From positions 1 through 18,671 of the forward strand of contig JAKJAB010000024.1 of assembly GCA_022707725.1 (NCBI GenBank): a DNA stretch of 18,671 nucleotides. Reading direction: 5' to 3'. How positions within the stretch are numbered: position 1 is the first letter of the stretch; each line of letters opens with the position of its first letter. The notes beneath the pieces were generated by a model, which was not told the origin of the DNA, did no database searches, and was given only the letters and a program-made list of their open reading frames with translations. Origin of the DNA: Chloroflexota bacterium (GTDB lineage: Bacteria > Chloroflexota > Anaerolineae > B4-G1 > SLSP01). The translations under genes and the position numbers were made by a program. Shown here piece after piece: positions 6,576 to 11,993 of this stretch.

Positions 6576-7892
6576 TCAGCCGAGCCGCGTGCGAATAATC
6601 TCTTCCACCGTCGGGCGGCCGATCACCTGTAGCTCGTAGCGCACGCGCTCCATCGGATGATCGATCTTGAGCAGGCGCGTCAGGTCGATCGGCGTGCCGA
6701 CGACGACCAGATCGCATGGCGTGTTGTTGATCGTCACTTCCAGGTCGCGCATCTGCTCGTGACCGTAGCCCATCGCCGGCAAAATCGCGCCTGTGTTCGG
6801 GTATTTCTGATACGTGGCGGTGATCGATTCGACCGCGTACGGCCGTGGATCGATGATCTCCGCCGCGCCGAACCGCTGCGCCGCCACATAACCAGCGCCG
6901 TAAGCCATCTCGCCATGCGTCAGCGTGGGGCCATCCTCCACCACCAACACACGTTTGCCGCGGATCGCCTCCGAATTCTCGACAAACAATGGCGAGGCAG
7001 CCTCCACAATAATTGCGCCGGGGTTGACCGCGCTCGCGTGCTGCCGCACACAACGCACACTCGCATAGTCCGCCGTGTCAATCTTGTTCAGCACGATCAC
7101 ATCGGCGGCGCGCAGGTTCGTTTCGCCGGGGTAGTAGGCTATCTCGTGCCCCGCCCGGTGCGGATCGGCCACCGTGATCCACAGATCGGGTTTGAAGAAG
7201 GGAATGTCGTTGTTGCCGCCATCCCACACCACAACGTCGGCCTCTTTTTCCACCTCGCGCAAAATGGCCTCGTAATCCACGCCAGCATACACAATCACAC
7301 CGCGGTCGATGTGCGGTTCGTACTCCTCACGCTCCTCGATTGTGCAGTCGTGAGCATCCAGATCCGCGTAGGTGGCGAAACGCTGTACCGCCTGCTTCAC
7401 CAAATCACCATAAGGCATCGGGTGGCGCACGGCGACGACCTTCTTGCCCATCCCCTGCAACACATCGCACACGTGGCGTGTCGTTTGCGACTTGCCAGAG
7501 CCGGTGCGCACAGCGCAAACGGCAACCACCGGTTTTGTGCTTGGCAGCATCGTCTTGTTGCCACCCAAGAGCACAAAATCAGCACCCAACGCATTGACCA
7601 ATGAAGCCTTGTGCATCACGTATTCGTGCGGCACATCCGAATAAGAAAAGACGACTTGATCGACGTTATAGTGATGAATGAGCGTCGCCAAATCGGTCTC
7701 CGGATAAATGGGAATACCCTCAGGATACAGACTCCCAGCCAACTCGGCAGGATAGCGACGACCCTCAATATTCGGAATCTGCGTCGCGGTGAAAGCCACC
7801 ACCGTGTACTTAGCGTTATCGCGGAAATAAGTGTTGAAGTTGTGAAAATCACGCCCGGCGGCACCCATGATCAGCACTCGGATTCTATCCAT
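6576..7892 (-). CDS. Cyclic 2,3-diphosphoglycerate synthetase-like P-loop protein, 438 aa
   Basis: The product resembles the family containing archaeal cyclic-2,3-bisphosphoglycerate synthetase (2,3-diphosphoglycerate + ATP to cyclic form + ADP) and bacterial predicted GTPases. It starts with a Rossmann-like MDRIRVLIMGAAGRDFHNFNTYFR and has the conserved VVFSYSDVPHEYVMH (about 80-94). A P-loop, AVRTGSGKSQTTR (127-139, K134), is followed by VVVWDGGNNDIPF and a late VLNKIDTA. The NKID resembles a G4 motif, hence the GTPase annotations. The C-terminus carries TGAILPAMGYG and CDLVVVGTPIDL. The ATG at 7892 follows AAAGGAG at 8 nt; the longer open frame to 8015 would cross the promoter and terminator region. 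It appears monocistronic. In archaea the product is a thermoprotectant; in bacteria the substrate is not established, so the family call is firmer than the reaction. Confidence 0.87.
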   Translation of the reverse strand: MDRIRVLIMGAAGRDFHNFNTYFRDNAKYTVVAFTATQIPNIEGRRYPAELAGSLYPEGIPIYPETDLATLIHHYNVDQVVFSYSDVPHEYVMHKASLVNALGADFVLLGGNKTMLPSTKPVVAVCAVRTGSGKSQTTRHVCDVLQGMGKKVVAVRHPMPYGDLVKQAVQRFATYADLDAHDCTIEEREEYEPHIDRGVIVYAGVDYEAILREVEKEADVVVWDGGNNDIPFFKPDLWITVADPHRAGHEIAYYPGETNLRAADVIVLNKIDTADYASVRCVRQHASAVNPGAIIVEAASPLFVENSEAIRGKRVLVVEDGPTLTHGEMAYGAGYVAAQRFGAAEIIDPRPYAVESITATYQKYPNTGAILPAMGYGHEQMRDLEVTINNTPCDLVVVGTPIDLTRLLKIDHPMERVRYELQVIGRPTVEEIIRTRLG

Positions 7893-7918
7893 ACCAAAAC
7901 TCCTTTTAGAAATGACGT

Positions 7919-7944
7919 TGCAGACATCTGCGGACTCGTCTGCA
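7919..7944 (-). other. Hairpin at the 5' end of the cyclic-DPG synthetase-like mRNA
   Basis: TGCAGAC (7919-7925) and GTCTGCA (7938-7944) are perfect 7-bp inverted arms around a 12-nt loop. The structure would begin at or next to the predicted transcript start (about 7945) and could stabilise the 5' end or act in regulation. Confidence 0.45.
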
Positions 7945-7951
7945 TCTTTCA

Positions 7952-7980
7952 AATGTACCGCACCCTGTCCCCGACAACAA
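7952..7980 (-). promoter_or_regulatory. Promoter of the cyclic-DPG synthetase-like gene
   Basis: On the minus strand, TTGTTG (7980-7975) and TACATT (7957-7952) have a 17-bp spacer. It lies just beyond the terminator of the upstream nusB operon and gives a leader of about 53 nt. Confidence 0.55.
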
Positions 7981-7992
7981 GTGAAATTCGAG

Positions 7993-8031
7993 AAAAAAGG
8001 GGCGCAATTCCTCACATCGGAATTACGCCCC
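7993..8031 (-). terminator. Strong rho-independent terminator after nusB
   Basis: Thirteen-base arms 8031-8019 and 8011-7999 (GGGGCGTAATTCC against GGAATTGCGCCCC, one G-U pair) enclose a 7-nt loop and are followed by T6 (7998-7993) on the minus strand. It closes the rpmF-fabD-fabG-asp23-nusB operon, 30 bp after the nusB stop. Confidence 0.93.
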
Positions 8032-8061
8032 TCCGCTTATACAGAAAATATTCGGGCTATA

Positions 8062-8508
8062 TCAAGATTTCTCGTCGACGGACGCCCTGAGAGCCTGCGC
8101 GATTTCGGTCTGCATCGGCACCAGTGCACCCAGCACGCCATTGACGAAACGCGGCGCGCTATCAGAACCATATCGCTTGGCCAACTCCACCGCCTCGTTG
8201 ATCGCCACCTTGACGGGCACTTCACCGAGGGTGAATTCATAGAGCGCTATACGCAACAGATTGCGATCGATGATCGCCACTTGATCGAGCGGCCACTCCG
8301 GCGCGTGGGACTGGATGTAGTGATCCAGCAAATCACGACAGCCCGCCACCCCCACAACCAGACGTCGGGTGTAGGATTCTACGCGCGGCAGCGCCTCGGT
8401 ATCGGCAAAACGCTGAGTCAACACTTCGCCGATTGGATGCGCCACAAGATCGACTTCGTAAAGAACCTGGAGCGCTAACTGGCGGGCCAAGCGACGCTCA
8501 CCTTTCAT
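8062..8508 (-). CDS. nusB: Transcription antitermination factor NusB, 148 aa
   Basis: NusB binds boxA RNA with ribosomal protein S10 and joins the antitermination complex on rRNA transcripts. The all-helical family pattern is visible: KGERRLARQLALQVLYEVDL at the N-terminus, the central YTRRLVVGV, then IIDRNLLRIALYEFTL and VPVKVAINEAVELAKRYG with SAPRFVNGVLGAL near the end. The length is usual for NusB. AGAGG lies about 11 nt before the ATG at 8508. The gene is last in its operon, 51 bp after a gene for an Asp23/Gls24 protein. This matches the yqhY-nusB adjacency known in Bacillus and is followed at once by a strong terminator. Confidence 0.95.
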   Translation of the reverse strand: MKGERRLARQLALQVLYEVDLVAHPIGEVLTQRFADTEALPRVESYTRRLVVGVAGCRDLLDHYIQSHAPEWPLDQVAIIDRNLLRIALYEFTLGEVPVKVAINEAVELAKRYGSDSAPRFVNGVLGALVPMQTEIAQALRASVDEKS

Positions 8509-8559
8509 ACCTTCAATCCTCTCAATGTACGAAAATACACGCAGATGCGAAAATCCGTC

Positions 8560-8922
8560 TTAATTATCCAGTCCCTCGGGCTGTTTCTCCGCCTGCGGAT
8601 AAACCACGTCCTCAATGTGAACGTTGACCGCATCGACAGGCATACCGATCATGTTCTGAATCGCGCGGGTGACCTCGTACTGCACGGCGCGCCCCAGGCG
8701 CAGCAGGCTGATGTCGGGACCAGCGACAATAGACAAGTCCACTGTGACCTTGTCCGCATCGATGCGCACGCCAACCGACTTGCCCTGAAGTCCCAAAATG
8801 CGATCCACGTCCTTCTCGACGAGACGCACCACACCGGGCACGCTCAACGCCGAGAACCGCGCAATCGTTTCGAGCACTTCGGTTTCTACCGTGACCATAC
8901 CGGGAATGATTCCTGTTTCCAT
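8560..8922 (-). CDS. Asp23/Gls24 family envelope-stress protein, YqhY-like, 120 aa
   Basis: This is a small cytosolic Asp23 (DUF322) protein. The N-terminal helix-strand region VTVETEVLETIARFSALSVPGV is followed by LGLQGKSVGVRIDADKVTVDLSIVA and RAVQYEVTRAIQNMIGMPVDAVNVHIEDV, the family's hallmark C-terminal pattern. It has no membrane segment. Family members act in cell-envelope stress in Firmicutes; YqhY has been linked to fatty-acid (acetyl-CoA carboxylase) homeostasis. The position between fabG (9 bp away) and nusB fits the YqhY subgroup rather than Asp23 itself. GTAGGAGG stands 6 nt before the ATG. It is one of two paralogues in the window, the other adjoining fakA. Confidence 0.92.
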   Translation of the reverse strand: METGIIPGMVTVETEVLETIARFSALSVPGVVRLVEKDVDRILGLQGKSVGVRIDADKVTVDLSIVAGPDISLLRLGRAVQYEVTRAIQNMIGMPVDAVNVHIEDVVYPQAEKQPEGLDN

Positions 8923-8931
8923 GCCAACCTC

Positions 8932-9678
8932 CTACATACTCAAGCCGCCATCAACCGGTACTACCGCGCCGGTGATGTAGGCCGCCGCATCCGAGGCCAA
9001 AAACGCCACAACACCCGCGATGTCTTCGGCAGCGCCAAACCGCCCCATCGGGATCAGCATGCGCATCTTCTCGGCCAGGTCCTCGGGCAATGCGGCGGTC
9101 ATATCGGTCGTGACGAATCCCGGCGCAACCACGTTGACCGTGATGCCCCGTCCGGCTAACTCGCGCGCCATGCTTTTGGTCAAACCGATCAGGCCAGCTT
9201 TCGCCGCCGAGTAGTTGGCCTGCCCCACCTGCCCCATCAGGCCGGAAATCGAGCTGACGTTGATGATGCGCCCCGCGCGCTGTCGCGCCATCACACGCGC
9301 GGCTGCCTTGCCGACGTTGAACGCGCTCTTGAGGTCTACACGCAACACCTCGTCCCAGTCCGCTTCCTGCATCCGCAACAGCAGAGCGTCGCGCACGATG
9401 CCGGCATTGTTGACCAGAATATCGAGCCGACCAAGCGCGCTCACCGTAGTTTCTACCAGCGCCGCCGCCTGTGCGAAATCGCCCACATCGGCAGGCAGGG
9501 CCACGGCGCGCCGCCCCAATGCCTCGATCTCGGCCACAACTTGTGTAGCCGCTTCAGCATTGCGCGCATAGTTGACGGCAACATCCGCACCTTGCCGCGC
9601 CAGTTCCAACGCAATCGCGCGACCAATCCCACGCGAAGCGCCGGTCACCAACGCCGTCTTACCTTCCAAAGTCAACAT
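8932..9678 (-). CDS. fabG: 3-oxoacyl-[acyl-carrier-protein] reductase FabG, 248 aa
   Basis: FabG carries out the NADPH-dependent reduction of 3-ketoacyl-ACP in type II fatty-acid elongation. This classical SDR has TGASRGIG (12-19), DV around 64-65, NNAG (90-93), catalytic S143, Y156 and K160 in YSAAK, and the C-terminal ITGAVVPVDGGLSM. At the position of the fourth tetrad residue, usually Asn, the sequence reads VDLK, apparently Asp115. Length and motifs are typical. It starts 12 bp after the fabD stop, with a modest GGGG-type ribosome-binding site. A TTG one codon downstream of the ATG is a minor alternative start. SDR specificity is hard to read from sequence, but the fabD neighbour and PVDGG ending support FabG. 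Confidence 0.94.
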   Translation of the reverse strand: MLTLEGKTALVTGASRGIGRAIALELARQGADVAVNYARNAEAATQVVAEIEALGRRAVALPADVGDFAQAAALVETTVSALGRLDILVNNAGIVRDALLLRMQEADWDEVLRVDLKSAFNVGKAAARVMARQRAGRIINVSSISGLMGQVGQANYSAAKAGLIGLTKSMARELAGRGITVNVVAPGFVTTDMTAALPEDLAEKMRMLIPMGRFGAAEDIAGVVAFLASDAAAYITGAVVPVDGGLSM

Positions 9679-9690
9679 CGCCCCGGTCTT

Positions 9691-10623
9691 CTACCCTGCG
9701 TCGCCAAGCGCGACACAGGGCGCTAACGCTTCCAACGCCTCGGCACGCGCATCGGGCAACGTCCGCTGCACCATGCCGGTGAGGACGTCCTTCGGCCCGA
9801 CTTCGATGAAATGGTCCACGCCTTGCGTTGCCATCCACAACAGGCTCTCACGCCAGCGCACCGGCAAGGTGAGTTGGCGCAGCAACGCCTGGCGAATCTC
9901 GTCCGGTGTCGAGACCGGCGCAGCCGTCGCGTTCAAAACTACAGGGACCTCCGGCGCCCGCAACTGCACCGCGGCCAAAGTTTCGGCGAACGCTGCCTGC
10001 GCCTCACGCATCAGGCTGCTATGGGGTGCGACGCTGACCGCCAACCGCTGCATCCGCCGCACGCCATGCTCGGTCGCCAGCATGGTCGCCGCATCCAGCG
10101 CGGCGAGCGCACCAGAGATGACTACCTGGCCCGGACAGTTATCGTTGGCGATCACGAGTGGCTGTCCTGATGCCGCCGTCGCCGCGTCGCAGAGTGATTG
10201 CGCTGCCGCCAACGTCGCACCCAGGAGCACGGCCATGCCGCCCGGTGCGTTGTCGCCTGCGCGCGCCATAAGCCGCCCGCGTTCAGCAACCAAGCGCAAA
10301 CCGGCCTCGAAATCGAACGCTCCGGCAGCGGCCAATGCGCTGAATTCCCCCAGGCTGTGCCCGGCCACAAAAACCGGTGACGACAACATCGTTCTGGCTG
10401 CCTGCCACGTCGCCAGGGCGATCACGAACAGCGCGGGCTGCGTGTACTCGGTCTGGTTCAGCTGCGCTTCTGGTCCGGAAAAACACAACTCGGTCAGCGC
10501 GTAACCCAGCACCGCATCCGCCCTATCACAAAATATCCGGGCCTCTGACGAGGCCCGGTACCAGGCTAAACCCATGCCTACATATTGCGAACCCTGTCCA
10601 GGGAAAAGAAAGGCAGCACTCAT
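9691..10623 (-). CDS. fabD: Malonyl-CoA:ACP transacylase FabD, 310 aa
   Basis: FabD transfers the malonyl group from CoA to acyl-carrier protein, supplying the elongation substrate. Motifs: FPGQGSQ (7-13), the nucleophile elbow GHSLG with S90, R117 in ERGRLM, H201 in VAPHSSLM completing the dyad, and VGPKDVLTGM near the C-terminus. Numbering is close to E. coli FabD. GGAG stands 7 nt before the ATG at 10623, 30 bp after rpmF, with which it is very probably cotranscribed. Contrary to the usual order, no plsX, fabH or acpP separates or follows it. Confidence 0.96.
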   Translation of the reverse strand: MSAAFLFPGQGSQYVGMGLAWYRASSEARIFCDRADAVLGYALTELCFSGPEAQLNQTEYTQPALFVIALATWQAARTMLSSPVFVAGHSLGEFSALAAAGAFDFEAGLRLVAERGRLMARAGDNAPGGMAVLLGATLAAAQSLCDAATAASGQPLVIANDNCPGQVVISGALAALDAATMLATEHGVRRMQRLAVSVAPHSSLMREAQAAFAETLAAVQLRAPEVPVVLNATAAPVSTPDEIRQALLRQLTLPVRWRESLLWMATQGVDHFIEVGPKDVLTGMVQRTLPDARAEALEALAPCVALGDAG

Positions 10624-10653
10624 CCCAACGCTCCAGGGCCGGCGGCGCTCAGG

Positions 10654-10842
10654 TTAATCCTCCTTAACCTGCATGACCTTTTTGCCACGGTAAGCGCCGC
10701 AGTGCGGGCACACTTGATAAGGCCGCACAAGCTCGCCACACTGACAGGTCACCAGGGCCGGCAAAAGCGGCGAACGATAGCTGTTGGCGCGCCGGCGATC
10801 ACGACGGCTGCGCGGGGTACGTCTCTTTGGTACTGCTGGCAT
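10654..10842 (-). CDS. rpmF: Large-subunit ribosomal protein L32, 62 aa
   Basis: The N-terminus MPAVPKRRTPRSRRDRRRAN is the basic L32 tail. A zinc-ribbon core follows with C33, C35, C45 and C48. The first pair is CQC where the family nearly always has CxxC, apparently one residue shorter; the second pair CPHC is normal. GGGAG stands 7 nt before the ATG, behind a consensus promoter. It is the first gene of the operon with fabD, fabG, an Asp23 protein and nusB. The rpmF-fab association is well known and ties membrane lipid synthesis to ribosome output. Confidence 0.95.
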   Translation of the reverse strand: MPAVPKRRTPRSRRDRRRANSYRSPLLPALVTCQCGELVRPYQVCPHCGAYRGKKVMQVKED

Positions 10843-10903
10843 TTTCTAACTCCCTTTTCTCATTATAAGATCGCCCTTTATAAGGACGGACACAGTGACG
10901 CCT

Positions 10904-10931
10904 ATTATACAAAAAAGAGGGCGCATGTCAA
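10904..10931 (-). promoter_or_regulatory. Consensus promoter of the rpmF-fabD-fabG operon
   Basis: On the minus strand, a perfect TTGACA (10931-10926) and a perfect TATAAT (10909-10904) have a 16-bp spacer. The spacer holds the 3' arm and T6 tract of the preceding gene's terminator. A second TATAAT (10867-10862), closer to rpmF, has no good -35 partner. Confidence 0.9.
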
Positions 10932-10972
10932 ACTGGATTCGAGGCATAGTTTCTGATATGCTATGCGCCCTC
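10911..10972 (-). terminator. Terminator of the coiled-coil protein gene, interlaced with the rpmF promoter
   Basis: GAGGGCGCAT (minus strand 10972-10963) pairs perfectly with ATGCGCCCTC (10926-10917), followed by T6 (10916-10911). The 5' arm overlaps the gene's last codons and stop. The 36-nt loop is long. It contains an alternative stem GCATAG/CTATGC (10966-10961 with 10949-10944) that competes for part of the 5' arm. Confidence 0.75.
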
Positions 10973-11437
10973 CGCCTTCATCTGCAAGGTTTGCTCACGA
11001 TCGGCCTCGAGCTTCTGCAGCCCATTGTCGACGATGTGCAAGAGGCGGTTCAACTCGGCCTGCAACTGGCTCAGTGCATTGAACACGTATTCGTCAGCAT
11101 CCGAGCGCAACACGACAGCGTCACGTTTGGCCCGCTTGGCGATGATTTCGGCTTGCTGGCGTGCTTCCTGCACCAGGCGATGTTCCGTCACCATCTGCTC
11201 GGCTTTCGTCCGTGCCGCGGCCAGGACCTGCTGCGCCTCCTGGTGTGCCGCGTTGAGCAAGGCATCCCGCTGCGCTACGATTTCCCGGGCCTGCGGTACC
11301 TCATCCGGTATCGCCGCACGTAACTGCGTCAGATGCGTGCGGACTTCATCCTCATTGACCGCACGCACTCCAAACAGCTTGGGGGATTCCTCCAGGATAT
11401 AGCGTTCCAGTCGTTCGATCAGAAATTCGACGTCCAT
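10961..11437 (-). CDS. DivIVA-like coiled-coil protein, 158 aa
   Basis: The N-terminus MDVEFLIERLERYILEESPKLFGVRAVNEDEV begins a small N-terminal domain (about 1-45, ending IPDEVPQA). A long Ala/Glu/Gln/Arg-rich coiled coil follows (about 48-115, with repeated QEAQQ, AARTKAEQ, EARQQAEI), then a helical tail DADEYVFNALSQLQAELNRLLHIVDNGLQKL. There is no membrane segment. The layout resembles uncharacterised DivIVA-like or ATP-synthase-b-like proteins encoded near coaD in Firmicutes and Chloroflexota. AGGAGG stands 6 nt before the ATG at 11437, so the longer open frame to 11491 (into coaD) is not used. It lies 28 bp after coaD and is last in the upstream operon. It occupies the spot next to rpmF where many bacteria encode YceD/DUF177. 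The function is unknown. Confidence 0.85.
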   Translation of the reverse strand: MDVEFLIERLERYILEESPKLFGVRAVNEDEVRTHLTQLRAAIPDEVPQAREIVAQRDALLNAAHQEAQQVLAAARTKAEQMVTEHRLVQEARQQAEIIAKRAKRDAVVLRSDADEYVFNALSQLQAELNRLLHIVDNGLQKLEADREQTLQMKAEGA

Positions 11438-11465
11438 CGATACCTCCTGATTTCCTAAACGCGCG

Positions 11466-11993
11466 TTACAACGAGAGCTTGGGGATTTCACCTACACCAT
11501 CTGCACGGCGTTGTTCATACTTGCGCAGCAGCATTTCCAAAACTACAGGGGGAGCCATTTGTGAGATGTCACCGCCGGCCAGAAACACTTCCTTGAGCAG
11601 ACTGGCGCTGAGAAAGGCGTATTCGTAGCGGGTCATCAGACAGATCGTGTCGATCTCGGCCCAGAGTTGCTGGTTGGTGAGCGCCATCTGGTACTCCATC
11701 TCGAAATCGGAGATGACGCGCAAACCGCGCACCAACACCTGTGCGCCCACAGAGCGGGCCAGATTCACGGTCAGGCCGGTATACGCGCAAATGGTCACAT
11801 TCTCCAGGTGAGTCAATGCCGTCCGCAGCATCTCCACCCGTTCCGCGGCAGAAAAGCACAGGGGCTTCTTTGGATTTTCGTACACAGCCACGATCAGTTG
11901 ATCGAAGATTTTGGCTGCCCGCTGGGCGATATCCATATGACCAAAGTGCACCGGATCGAACGAACCAGGATAAACAGCGACTTTCTGCGTCAA
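11466..11993 (-). CDS. coaD: Phosphopantetheine adenylyltransferase CoaD, 175 aa
   Basis: CoaD catalyses ATP + 4'-phosphopantetheine to dephospho-CoA + PPi, the penultimate step of CoA synthesis. This nucleotidyltransferase has GSFDPVHFGHMD (10-21, the HxGH form of the T/HxGH motif), VAVYENPKKP, LVRGLRVISDFEMEYQMALTNQQL and the ISQMAPPVV tail motif. The start is taken as TTG at 11993: GGAGGAG (12007-12001) is 7 nt upstream, and the product begins TQKVAVYPGSFDP like other CoaDs. That TTG overlaps the recG TGA in a TTGA arrangement, so translation is probably coupled. The ATG at 12017 would add eight mostly basic residues and put the ribosome-binding site inside the gene. Confidence 0.95.
   Translation of the reverse strand: MTQKVAVYPGSFDPVHFGHMDIAQRAAKIFDQLIVAVYENPKKPLCFSAAERVEMLRTALTHLENVTICAYTGLTVNLARSVGAQVLVRGLRVISDFEMEYQMALTNQQLWAEIDTICLMTRYEYAFLSASLLKEVFLAGGDISQMAPPVVLEMLLRKYEQRRADGVGEIPKLSL

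Noticed and set aside
6657..7604. A 315-codon plus-strand open frame opposite the cyclic-DPG synthetase-like gene
   Set aside because: Shadow composition and no start signals; the minus-strand protein is conserved in motif content.
10863..10883. Two TTATAA motifs upstream of rpmF as a second metal-regulator operator
   Set aside because: The inner bases do not match the GGT/ACC arms of the feo operator; TTATAA is self-complementary and common in promoter regions.
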